Assembly (NCBI GenBank): GCA_004352715.1
Contig: SCFE01000061.1
Coordinates: forward strand, 1,208,659-1,272,658
Source: Hofstenia miamia
Lineage: Eukaryota; Xenacoelomorpha; Acoela
DNA length: 64,000 bases
Reading direction: 5' to 3'
Positions 1 to 10,951 of the stretch are shown piece by piece. The notes beneath the pieces were generated by a model. That model was not told where the DNA came from. It saw nothing but the letters and a program-made list of their open reading frames with translations, and ran no database searches. Numbering within the stretch: position 1 is the stretch's first letter; each line of letters starts with the position of its first letter. The position numbers and the translations under genes were made by a program.

Positions 1-284
1 TCACTCAGAGCCATTGTGTAATGCATACTTTTAGCACAAATTATACAAAATTGATGAATATAGATCTATATTGCATCCTTTGCATACTATATCTTTGATT
101 AATATTAATGTATGTTGAAATATATGTCTATACAAAATATTAAATGTTATACCCAAGTGTTGGGTTTTATATCTATGAATTATTTTCCTTAATACAGAGT
201 GTTGCATAATTAAAAACATTGTTACAATGAACATGTCATAACTATATTGTCTGAAACAAATATGTCAGTGTACCTAAAAAAAAA
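1..284. other. AT-rich sequence, nothing recognised
   Basis: I see no coding signal, splice-bounded exon or repeat in this stretch. It ends at the tandem repeat that starts near 285. Confidence 0.5.
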
Positions 285-620
285 ACTTCATCAAAAAATT
301 AATTTGCTCAATTTAGTTTTGTCAAAATGTTCCCTGTCATCAATTATATCTGTTTGCCTAGAAAACAAAAATAAAAACATTGTCAAAAAATTATTATTCT
401 CAATTTAGTTTTGTCAAAACGTTTCTTGTCATCAATTATATCACTTTGCCCAAATCCTAGAAAACAAAAATAAAAACTTTGTCAAAAAATTAATTTGCTC
501 AATTTAGTTTTGTCAAAATGTTCCCTGTCATCAATTATATCACTTTGCCCAAATCCTAGAAAACAAAAATAAAAACTTTGTCAAAAAGTTAATTTGTTCA
601 ATTTAATTTTGTCAAAAATA
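285..620. repeat. Tandem repeat, ~92-99 bp unit, about four copies
   Basis: The phrase TCAATTTAGTTTTGTCAAAA recurs with small changes near 308, 400, 499 and 598, giving spacings of about 92, 99 and 99 bp. Each unit also carries a CTGTCATCAATTATATC-type block and an AAAACAAAAATAAAAAC block. The copies are close but not identical, so this is a short satellite or minisatellite array. Confidence 0.85.
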
Positions 621-1449
621 TTTTGTCCCTAGATGGCGTCCAATACAATCACTTCATTTCCACATGGCAAATAGTCATGGGGGGTTACAAGAACTTCAGG
701 GTGTCCCAATGGGGCCTTCTCTCCCTGTCTTTAACTACTGATGGCTTCTCATTTTTCAAGCATTTGTTACTACATGTCACACAAATGATTGGCAGCAAGC
801 TAAGCAATAGAGAAAAACATTTCTGCAACTACCAGTAACCTAATTGCATGTAATAATCAAGGCTGAAATCCATCTAACTTTCCCCTCACACACAGCCTTC
901 AATAACCACACACAAAGCTCACTTAGCTTCTCATTGTTTAATAAATAACTACACCAATAAAATAAGAGTAAGCCACTATATGGTAGATTTCCATCAATTT
1001 TACACACTTGGGTTGTATTTATATAAAAATTAATAAATATGCTTACTGATTAAGCAAGTACCAGTCAAAATCCAATTTTTGATGTCCATGTAATTATCTT
1101 CTGTGTAAACCAGTTATTAAGCTAAAATTAGTGCAGAGCTTAATGTCCACATGCATTTTGTCAAAAGTGTTACAACTGATATTTGCTTTTACAGTTTTGG
1201 CAAAATTCTAATAAAATGATTCAAGTTTCTTAATTGAGTTTTATGTTTAATTTTTCTTCTAATTTTTTGTTGAATTGATTCTTTTATTGGAGATTATGCT
1301 ACATTACTGTTTTTCAATATATCTTTCTGTAAAAGCCTAGTAGATTTCCAGCTTAGGCTAAATCTATTTTATATTTTGAATCATTCTTCACTATTAATAA
1401 ATTGCCAACCATTCTAAATTTTAATGAAATGCCATAAAGGTCTAGTTTG

Positions 1450-1451
<2 letters not shown>
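621..1451. other. Non-coding sequence, no gene recognised
   Basis: A 71-codon open frame at 623-838 is somewhat richer in G+C than its surroundings, but it has no recognisable motif and no splice context that I could defend. The rest is plain AT-rich sequence up to the TA microsatellite. Confidence 0.4.
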
Positions 1452-1482
<31 letters not shown>

Positions 1483-1777
1483 NNNNNNNNNNNNNNNNNN
1501 NNNNNNNNNNNNNNNNNNNNNNNNNNNNNNNNNNNNNNNNNNNNNNNNNNNNNNNNNNNNNNNNNNNNNNNNNNNNNNNNNNNNNNNNNNNNNNNNNNNN
1601 NNNNNNNNNNNNNNNNNNNNNNNNNNNNNNNNNNNNNNNNNNNNNNNNNNNNNNNNNNNNNNNNNNNNNNNNNNNNNNNNNNNNNNNNNNNNNNNNNNNN
1701 NNNNNNNNNNNNNNNNNNNNNNNNNNNNNNNNNNNNNNNNNNNNNNNNNNNNNNNNNNNTATATATATATATATATA
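1452..1777. repeat. (TA)n microsatellite interrupted by an assembly gap (N 1483-1759)
   Basis: TA dinucleotides run into and out of a 277-base block of N. The repeat was evidently not assembled through, so the gap probably contains more TA repeat, although other sequence cannot be excluded. Confidence 0.9.
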
Positions 1778-1837
1778 TTCATAGAGTTCTTGAAAGCTAG
1801 GCATATGCCCTGAAAAAATTTCCAATTGGGTTATGTT

Positions 1838-2044
1838 TTAATCTTTATCCTTTAAAGTCCAAGTTTGGTGTTTATGATTAAGAAATTTTGACAGGTATCC
1901 AAAATCAATTAGTGCAACCTCATAAGCATTATATATTGGTTCATCAAAATACATTGTAAATTCATTCAATCCCTCAAGGCAACATACCCCAGCCTTCCAA
2001 CATCTTTCAGATAATAATCTTACAATAACCACTGTGTATGCCAC
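1838..2044 (-). pseudogene. Fragment of a probable Polinton structural-type protein
   Basis: A 68-codon frame contains LNEFTMYFDEPI followed by YEVALIDFGY. This resembles the opening of a protein often found beside Polinton capsid genes, in which a 'FxxxLxxPIxL...weVgLxeixyP' pattern recurs; the comparison is from memory. The frame lies on the same strand as the capsid-type and integrase remnants at 3.2-7.1 kb and just downstream of them in reading direction, which supports one decayed element. It ends after about 30 residues of similarity, close to the TA/N tract at 1777, so it is truncated. Chance similarity is possible because only a short block is informative. Confidence 0.4.
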
Positions 2045-3197
2045 CCATCAATGAGTTTGTTATCAGCTGAGTGAACTTGCAATGTAATGTGTGCATATTA
2101 TATGATTATCAAAATAATTTATAAATAGTACATGCATTTTTTATCAAATAGAAGTTTTAGATAATTTTATTAAGACCATTACCAGACAAAAAATCATTAA
2201 TAAATGGTAATTCAGTAAACACAAGCACTTCTGGTATTTTAATAAAAAATAAAAAAAGCATGAAATATACAATCAGCATCACAAAGCAGAGATCTTCTCT
2301 GTAATCCTGTTTTCTATCACAATCATAAACACAAAATACTGGATCAACAGTTTGACAATAGTGCTCAATGTCAGGATAATATTTCAAGGGACAATGAAGA
2401 GAGTCTTTGAAAATTAAGTCACCATTGTGATTTCATATAATCAACAGCCAATGTGTAACAAGGTGATTATGAGGGCTTGCATTTGTGATTAGAAATTAAG
2501 CTTTAATCAAACTTGGTTGAATATTATCTGAAGAATGTACACCAAAAAATCAAAAGTGTAGTGAGGAAATTTGTAAAGAAATACATCTAATCTCATCAGC
2601 ATCCATTAGATATTTAAATAATTGTAGAGTTTGCAATGTCTAAATTTGATGTAGAGCCAAAAGAATAAAGATGGCACATGACCCAAATATTGATAAATTA
2701 CACCAAAAACTGTAAAATATCAAATATCCATTGTCAATTCCAAATTCTTCTTTAACAAAGCCATAGCTACCATGGCTATTTCAGAAGTGAGGGTAGCCTT
2801 GAATTATCAATTATAATCAATCTGCCATTGGGGTTCATTTGCAAAACTTTTACATCACTGACATTGTGCATACTGTGTTTCTGAAATAGATAGTTTGTTA
2901 CATGTGCAAACCTTAATTGTGGGTCTTTGGTAGACTGAATATGATCTTCCAATGCTCAAATTTTGCCTAGTTTCAACATCTTTCTATGATATGATGATTT
3001 ACAAAACACATTTCTTATCCCTTTATAACTTTTCACTGTTTATATACTTTGCAATTTGTTCCCCAAAATGATAACTTCCATTGATTTAGTGAGTGTGTTT
3101 TTAAAATTCAGTTTTAAACATATATTTGCACTGCTCAATTCAGGATACAAAAACCTTGTTTTGGACTTTGCAATGCTAGTCAGATCAAAAACAAGAA
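2045..3197. other. Interior of the decayed Polinton, no gene recognised
   Basis: This sits between two minus-strand Polinton remnants and is probably part of the element. A 76-codon minus frame at 2157-2387 has a hydrophobic stretch with several cysteines, but I recognise no family and it may be chance. Confidence 0.35.
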
Positions 3198-5571
3198 TCA
3201 TGCATTTGTTATATTGTGTGTAGGGTATTCCACCACTTCATTATTTATTCCCAGAGCCTTTATTGATTGATAATATGGCTGTGCATAGTTGTTATTTCCA
3301 ACTAACAGGGGGGTGTATGCAATATTTGATCCTCTACAGGTTATAGTAACTTGATAGAGCCCTCTAAATTTATATGAAAACACCTTTTCAACCATCACCC
3401 CTGTAAACTGGTGATTTTGAACAACTGCCAAGGCAATTCTTCTAACAGGTTCATTGGAAAGAACATTTTCTCTAGTAAGCATGTTCTGTCCAGCTGGAAT
3501 TATAAATGTACATGTAAGAATTCTTGTAATGTGGTATGTAGCAGGAGTGGTAAATTGCATTTTTTAAATTGCCAAACACACACTTTCTGTGACTCTGAGC
3601 TTTCTTAGAGTTAACAAGGCACCTGTAATTTGTGTTTTGTAATCTATATCTCCACTTGAAATTAAGGAAAAATTGTCTTGTGATCTTAAAAGCTTTAGCT
3701 GAATATCAACACCAGTTATTAGTAATTTTCTCACATTGAAAAAAATCAATTGCTAAAGGGCCATAGAAGCTAGCCATCTGGCTTTCTTTGGTTAGCACTC
3801 TACATCTAAACTGACCATCTTTTTCATTACAATCTTTCATCAATTTACCAGGGTATTTTTCATAATAATACCTGCTTGGCATTAATATTGAAGTCTTGTT
3901 GGCTGCAATTTTGATAGTTTATTGATGATCATAAACACATGAGGCCATACTGCATCGCCTGTATGTAGTAAAACACCATTTTCATATAAACTATACTCTC
4001 TAAACAACAAGTGTAAGGCATTATTTTCTAAACCACTTGATCTTGTAGAATCTTGCCAACCTTCATACTAGTAAATCTTAGCTTAATTTAGGAGCTGCTG
4101 TGACAATTTGTTCCTCCTTAAATAGTATGGTAGGTGACAGACTCCAATCTCCATCTCTCTTCTTTTAGTTCTATTGTTTAGTTGTTGGTTAATTAAATCA
4201 TTATCTGATCAACTGGAATTGATATGACACTAACAACTATCCTTTTAGATACAAGACATGAGACAGAGGGTACAAAGTACAGGGTAAACTACCCGACCAG
4301 AAGCAAAGCACAAAAGAGGAATTGAAGAACTACAGCACAACAAGTATTTCCATCTGATGCTGAAACATTGATAGAGACACCAACCACAATTCTGATGACT
4401 CAGTGTAGTGAAATAGAGTGCATGAATGCGATAGTGATAATGTGTGACACCTTACTAATTTAATGCATTGATTGTTCTTGTTATTAACAAGTTTGGTTAT
4501 TAAGGGAATCTCACAACCAGGATGCATTAGCTTGTTATGATTCCTTACATATAATATCCCTACATATAAATAGTTACATGTTAACCTAGAGTACATGTGA
4601 ACAATCAATACAGTCATGACAAAAAGGATGAATTGGCAGTCCATCAGTCCACTAGTAAACACATGTAATAAATCCTGTACACGATAACACAAACTGATTT
4701 CATACTTTCCTAATAGGGCTAGATGTAATAGCATAATGTAATAATTACCATAATATGAACAATGAATGATAGGAAAGCTAATACAAATAAAAATCCCTAT
4801 CCTTATACCTAACCTAAGAGCAACTCAGGTAAGCACCAGCTATACATGATGCTCCCGTTAACTGGAGTTGTGAACCACCATCTAGAATACCCAAGAGCTC
4901 GACCATTTAGCTTTCCATTCTATTAAATAAAATAACCTGACACAAAAACATAAAGTAAATCCAGTAAATTCAATTCATCACCAAAATGATCAATTACACA
5001 ATTTTTATAGTAAAAAGTTAACAAACAATCAAATATTTGACTAGTACCTGCTAATTTCAGTTGTTGACAATTTCAAACGCTTTAATTTTTGTTCGTCTGC
5101 TGATGACGCACTTCTGCCTTAATTAGCAGTTGCGATTTAGGTCTAGTGCCTTTTTGCCAAATGAATTAATATCAAAAATTACTGCACTATAAATTTACAA
5201 ATAATTAATTAATCATAATCATATGTTTTTACAATTAATATTTTATTTTAATATTCAGTCTTAGTTTCTTCTTCTTTTTTCTAACCTTGACCACATATGA
5301 TATTGATTACATTACAATCTTGTTTTGTATCATCTGCATCATCCCAAACTAAGTTCCCACCCTCACTTTTGCATACAATTTTAACTGATAAACTAAGATG
5401 TACACTCTTCAAATACATGTACTCATTTTGCTCTTACCCAAAATTTAATTCAATGAGTGGCCCATTAAAACCAGAAGTTGGGAAATATTCCTGTGTACTA
5501 CCCCCATTAAAGTTTACCAACACCTTATCATGTTTAAAAATATCCAAGCAAGATTGAGTGAACATGATCAT
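3198..5571 (-). pseudogene. Polinton/Maverick major-capsid-type protein (F54H12.2-like), broken
   Basis: Three separated blocks in the minus strand follow the order expected for the capsid-type protein of Polintons. The amino end lies at about 5571-5290, with a GPLIEL block where the family has 'GPIEF' and then a YMYLKSVHL block. The middle lies at about 4075-3950 with NNALHLLFREYSLYENGVLL, and a further part follows at 3749-3564 (ITGVDIQLKLLRS, DYKTQITGALLTLRK). The carboxyl part lies at 3560-3198 (IPAGQN, RRIALAVVQNHQFTG, NNNYAQPYYQSIKALG). Breaks are an in-frame stop near 5440, about 1.2 kb of unrelated sequence between 4075 and 5290, and frame changes near 3900, 3750 and 3560. The protein forms the shell in the proposed virus-like form of these elements; here it cannot be made. 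Assignment rests on remembered family patterns. Confidence 0.7.
4076..5289. other. Sequence splitting the capsid-type gene (insertion or intron)
   Basis: Capsid similarity stops on the minus strand near 5290 and resumes near 4075. No terminal inverted repeat was seen at either edge. A minus-strand CAAG|GTTAGA near 5285 could be a donor site, so an intron is possible, but the boundary is not secure. A 134-codon minus frame at 4330-4734 has no recognised motif. Confidence 0.4.
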
Positions 5572-5907
5572 GACTGGGATCAAACTAATATCAACTGCCA
5601 ATGTGTGCAGCTATTTATACTAAATTCTTAAAAACTTCAGTTTTCTTTATTATGGGTTTCTTTTTCACAATGTATGGACTAGGTTGGTGTTGTATTTTTT
5701 TGCAGTGGAAACTGTAAATTGTTTATTTGTACATTTTGTTTTAATTGTTTTTACTATCCTCCTTGGCTCAGAGAAGCCATTACCACTTTGTTAACAATTC
5801 CTATGTTGTTTATTAATTGATTTGTGACTGTGTTTCTCACTACATTGCCAATTCTGTGTTTTAAAACTTTTTTTTATATTTTCAGCTGTGACTATGTCAA
5901 TTAAACC

Positions 5908-6117
5908 TTAAATTGATTCATTCAAAATCTCATTACTGATATTACTTAATACATTTTTCAAGGGTGGGATCATTTTCAATGCTAGTGGTATAGCAACTTG
6001 TCTGAGTGTAGTAATTACTTCAAAGCCTTTCTGATGAGTTATTGATGTAGGGTTTCTGCCATTCACCTGTTCACTATAATATTGCTCCATACTGAATGAT
6101 TTGACAATTACATGCAT
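5908..6117 (-). pseudogene. Possible small Polinton gene fragment
   Basis: The 69-codon frame ends in a helical, hydrophobic and basic run (LRQVAIPLALKMIPPLKNVL). Short proteins between the integrase and capsid genes of Polintons often have a similar 'lkxaxPllkxg' style segment. Position and strand fit, the sequence evidence is thin, and I offer it only as a candidate. Confidence 0.25.
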
Positions 6118-6372
6118 AGGCTAATTATATTATTCTATTCTTGTCCATGCATGTTTCCTAATTACACTAGTCAATTACCATTGGTAGAATTTTCCTATAA
6201 TTGTTTCACCATTGTCACTACTATTTGACATTAGTTCATCTGTAATGGGGATTGTGGGAAACACTTTGTTAATTTTAAAAACCTCAGTTTGAAATTGGTG
6301 TGAATATCCTTTTCAAAATGTGCAATCAGATTTTGAAATTCTTACCAAGTCACTGATGTGAAACAAGGGTGG

Positions 6373-7065
6373 TCAGTAATGTTTATTACTAACACTAATC
6401 AGTTTTCCAACCAAGCATGGTATATGTTTTTTTCTTACTGAATTAGGAGAAATGCCTCTTGTGCAATTTACTCTGGAATTTAGAACACTAACAATTTGTT
6501 GTAGTTTATTTATATATTTATAACCCCTGCTAAAATATAGATAATTAAATAGAATTTCTTTTAAACTACTTATCACTTTTTCAGCACACACTGCCTTCAT
6601 GTTTGAAATTGTGCTATACACTGTAATATTATTTCTATTGCAGAAATCATTAAACACTCCTTTAAATTCTGTTCCCTTATCAACCCAAATAATTTTCACA
6701 TTACACCAGTTATCAAATTTTTTAAAATCAGACAACACATGGCTAGCAGTTTTATTATACAATGGTTGTACATGAAATTTTTTTGATAAAATATCATAAC
6801 AAACAATCAGTTAAATTATCCCTCTATTGTACAATGCTAGACTTTCAATAACTGCCAAATGGTCCATATTTCATCAATACCAAATGCAATAACATGCTGA
6901 CAGGGGAATTTTCACACAGCTGACTTGCATATATAGTGTATGTATCACTTGTAACAAGGAAATTATGAACATTCTCCAGAGTTATTTTGGGGAATTTCAG
7001 CCTATCTTTGTGATATAACTCATATGCACCTCTGAAACTAGCAGATGATTGGAATGGTGTCTAAA
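6373..7065 (-). pseudogene. Polinton/Maverick integrase (retroviral-type rve core), broken
   Basis: Reading from 7065 downward, the minus strand shows an amino-terminal block (SASFRGAYELYHKD, then TLENV and DTYTIY). It continues into the first catalytic strand region near 6830-6760 (DILSKKFHVQPLYNKTA) and then the second catalytic block WVDKGTEFKGVF. A late segment KAVCAEKVISSLKE supplies the final glutamate, 32 residues after the aspartate of VDKGTEF; the usual spacing is close to 35. This layout is typical of the integrases of Polinton elements, which insert the element into the host chromosome. In-frame stops and at least one frame change lie between 6760 and 7000, so the gene is dead. It lies on the same strand as the capsid-type remnant, in the order seen in known elements. 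Confidence 0.75.
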
Positions 7066-8274
7066 ACTGATGCAAGTGTTTGTCCATTACAATTAATTCC
7101 AAATTATAAGTTCCTTTCTATTTATAGCCTCATAAACATGATTATTTTTAACCAAATGTGTCGGGATTGTACCAATGTCCTTCAAAATTGCATGCACATG
7201 TTGGTTCAGTCTTTTGTTTAGCATTTGCAGAAAATTTTTTAATTTGGTAAATGATAATGAGCCAGTACGTGTATAAATATAACAGCATGTAGGAGAGTGC
7301 CTGTATTTTAACTGTTTAAAAAGTTTTTTAACTCATCAACATCTGTGTTATCTTGTTAACATTGTTGAGTGGGTGTTTAAACACTGTTGCATTTTACCTG
7401 CATATCATCTTGAATGAAGCAGGTTTGTTGTGTAGAATGATGATACTCACTTGGTTGTATTTAGCTGCATACTGTCACTGTCAATATGCTGTTCTTGACA
7501 GCACTCTGTTAATCTATTGTAATTTTCCAGAGAAATAAGCACAATTTCAACTGTGGACATTGTATGCAATGATTTGAGATTTTAATGTATTTTGATATAA
7601 TATATAGTTTATCAAAATGTGTAAAAGACAATTGAAAAATGCTAGTCCATTTGATGTTCTTAAAATATCAATTTTTTTATTTGAATGTTTTAATAGTGTG
7701 GTGTCTGCATACTGACAGTATTTTAGAAGATAACGAGAACTAGGTACCTACCACCACAATATATATATACATATACAATTTGTGTATATATCAATGAGAT
7801 TCCAATTAAACTATCTATGAGGCTAGTATTTAGTTGATTGCAATACATTTTTCTTTAAATTGGTACTTTATGTAAAGATCTCCAATATTTTAATTTCTTT
7901 GTCTTTTATTTTTTTATTAATATGTCAAATTTTTGAGGCTATCAATAAATATTTACCATAATAAATGTTTCGTGACATGATTTGTTGTGCTTGCATTTAA
8001 GTCACGGCTTATTTCATGATTATTTCATGAGTGTGCGATTTGGCCTATTGTTACAGTTATATTCATAGACTACGAATATAATCAAGTTTAATTTAATAAG
8101 TTCTTTGTTTTTATTGCTGTCTGTTATTCTCAAAGAGTTGAAAATAGGCATTATGATAATTATTATTTAGATTTTATGTTTTGATTTTAGAGTTTTTACT
8201 GTTTTAATATATGACAAATTCCACTGAAACATTTTAAAATGAACAAATGTACGTCTTCAGCTAGTGCTGTGATA
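7066..8274. other. AT-rich sequence, no gene recognised
   Basis: The first 200 bases may still belong to the Polinton; a minus frame with repeated Leu/Asn/His codons is weakly protein-like. The remainder has no coding or repeat signal apart from a short block at 7731-7766 that is repeated to the right of the single N at 8421. Confidence 0.4.
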
Positions 8275-8447
8275 CAGTACTGGAAAAATGAATTCGGCCA
8301 TCAGTGATTTGTCATAAATATTTCCAAAAAATTATCTCCAAGAATATTATAGGTAATTTTAATTAGATTTGGTGTTGCAGAAAGAGGAATTCATCAATAT
8401 TGAGACATAATTATCACTGTNATAACGAGAACTAGGTACCTACCACC

Positions 8448-8482
<35 letters not shown>

Positions 8483-10951
8483 CATATGTGCACATATTTG
8501 GAAAATATTTAATGGGGCAAAATATTTTAAATAAATGTACCAGCTTCAGTAATATGAAAACAAGAAATTTGCAAGAACACACCTTGCAAACCAATATTTG
8601 TGCTGTCAATAAACATCAGCTAATTTTCATCAAAACTGAGAATTAGAAACTATAGTGTGAGTCACAACCAAAGAAGATTCAAGTTTTTTAGACTGCAGGC
8701 AAAACTGGAGTTCTCAAAATTGACCTAAATCAGCTCAAATTCAAGAAAATTTACGAGTATTCCCAAATTCATGATATTCGTATATTAATAATATTAATTT
8801 TAGAAGAAAATCTGCATAAATTTCGTAAGTGAGCAAACATCTTAGATTTACAAAAGCAAAGTTTAGAAGAACACAATTTATTTTAAGTTTAATAAATTAT
8901 GATAATTGCAACGATTTCAATTCAATCATATGCTTACAACTTCTTGTCTCATAGAAATCAAGGTGATCTGCAAAAATGAATGATGGGAGAAACCGCAATT
9001 TGGTATTTGCAATTATTTTGTACACTACTGTTTTTTTATAAAATTCTGTGCACAACTAAACTGAATGCAAACCATGCTTAAAGATGATTTTTACAGTTTT
9101 TAGCTTTTGGATGTTTCTAGAGAACGTTCATAGTTGATTTGATGTAGCAAATACAATGTCAACAAGAAACATGCAACAAACTTTGCCAATTCTCTATACT
9201 GTTAGTAAAAAATCTGTTACCAACTACACACTCATTTGAAGATGAATTACTGTGCTTCCTTTTTCCACCTTTTTCTTTGTAAGCATTTTATGAAAATAAG
9301 TTCATGTATAGTGTTTACTAAACATTTACCAAGAAGACAATCAAACAGAAACAGAAATGCCAGTCGCTACCAAAGCTCTACAGAATGGGAATTATTTTGT
9401 GATTCTAATCTGGTGCAAGAATTATTCGTTAACAAATAGGATTTACTAAAACAGAGAAGATACGTTATTGAAAGCATGGTCTTCTCAAAATTCTTCATCA
9501 ATATTGAGACATAATTATCACTGTTTAGTTTAAATCTCAAGAAGCATCTTACAATGCTTGTGGTTAGCTAATTTTTTCTTGAAAAATGTATTCGGCCACT
9601 TCAGACCAAATCAGAGACTCTGTAAAAATTTTATTGGTTGAGCTATTCTTAGTCTATATATTTTTCTTCACCGTATGTGATGCCTGGTTACGTACCTAGT
9701 GCCATCCGTGAGATGATTATCTCCAAACATTTGGAAGTGATGTGTCAACATAACATATCCCAAATTCTAGTGCGACCTCAAAGTACTGTGGGGGATATCA
9801 TCAGAAGTTTCACACCTGAAAACATCATTGCCACAAAGCCAAAAGAAAACCTCCAAAACTTCCCAGTTAGCTCCAATGTACCTTTCAAAGCGAAATCCCA
9901 GAAACACCTCAGAGGAACTTCGCAAGGAATCGGCTAATGTTTATCTCATGACGGCAAGAACTGTGCGATCATCCCGAAGAAATTCTCAATTAGGACTTTT
10001 GTGGCAACCCAAGAGGCCATTCTTAACCTCAAAGCAAAGATTACGCCGTCTGATTTGGACCAAGTTGATGAGAGACAATTCATCTGAACATTGGTCTGAT
10101 GTTATATTTTCAGATGAGTCAAGGTTTGAGCTATACTCATAAAAAAGAATCTTGATAGAGAGACCAACTACGCAGAAGTTCAGATTCGTGCCTCAATTTA
10201 CACGGGGAACTATGAAGTGTGGTGGGAAGTCTGTCATGGTATGGTTTGCAATATGGAAGTGTGGCCTTCTCAGGATTGTTCACCTCACTGATACTCTCCA
10301 AAGCTCTCAATATGCTTGGATTCTAGAGAAGGAACTCTAGCCACTTCTTACAAGTGATTCAATATATCAGCAGGCTGGTGCTCCATGTCATACCTAAAAA
10401 GAAATGAAAAATTTCTTCCACAATAATGGTGTTGCTATCCTTGCTGAATAGCCTGGTCAATAGAAAATATGTGGAAAAAGATCAACAATCAGAATGGACC
10501 TCATACAACTTCACACTGAAGACAAGCTGTGGAGCGCAATAAAGAAAGAATTCTATGCAATTCCCAACAGTTTTATTGAAAGACTTTTTGCTTCAATCCC
10601 TGATCGCTTTTAAGCTGTTATTCGCTCAAAGGGACACCCTACAAAATATTAGAAGGGACAATTTTGTTGCTATGTGCTTGTATTGCATCAATTATTAATT
10701 TATGTATCTTATTTTGAATTTACTTTTTTAGGATTTGTTCATTTGTTAAAATATTTTCAGGTGGCCGAATACATTTTTCCAATACAATTTTTCTAATTTT
10801 AATTAAAAATTAATAGCCAATTGTTATTCTACATATTTTATGGTATTAGACATACAAATTTTCCTTTCTTAATCAAAGTAACACTCTATCCAATGAATGT
10901 TCATTATTTATTCAAAATAGCAAGTTGGTCGAATACATATTTCCAGTACTG
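8275..10951 (+). mobile_element. Decayed Tc1-like transposon with doubled (IR/DR-type) terminal repeats
   Basis: An outer repeat CAGTACTGGAAAAATGAATT at 8275 is matched by the reverse complement of the sequence ending at 10951. A second, inner pair lies at 9577-9600 (ATGTATTCGGCCAC) and 10760-10780 (GTGGCCGAATACAT). On the right the outer and inner copies sit ~190 bp apart, but on the left ~1.3 kb apart. The excess on the left corresponds to 8421-9525, which begins at a single-N contig join and ends with a repeat of the 30 bases before the join. Removing it would restore a left arm of ~220 bp. The element encloses a dead transposase. Confidence 0.75.
9677..10650 (+). pseudogene. Tc1-like transposase remnant
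   Basis: Pieces of a Tc1 transposase run left to right over three frames. They include a DNA-binding part at 9677-9940, then RLIWTKLMRDN and the first catalytic block WSDVIFSDESRFEL near 10085-10135. Next come GGKSVMVWFAIWKCGLLRIV at 10220-10280 and QQAGAPCHT near 10368-10394, where the family has QQDGAP. The tail holds SIENMWKKI near 10458-10484, which keeps the glutamate, and RFKAVIRSKGHPTKY near 10605. The second catalytic aspartate is replaced by alanine, several residues before the glutamate are deleted, and stops and frameshifts abound, so it cannot be active. Confidence 0.85.

Noticed and set aside
623-838. 71-codon open frame after the tandem repeat
   Set aside because: No motif, no splice or start context, and the minus strand is equally open in parts; not separable from chance.
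1414-1825. Long frames running through the N block
   Set aside because: They consist of unknown bases flanked by TA repeat (Tyr-Ile runs); no coding evidence. The same applies to 29792-30142, 39353-40620 and 44430-45478.
4330-4734. 134-codon minus frame
   Set aside because: It lies in the interruption of the capsid-type gene, has irregular composition and no recognised block; I could not support a gene.
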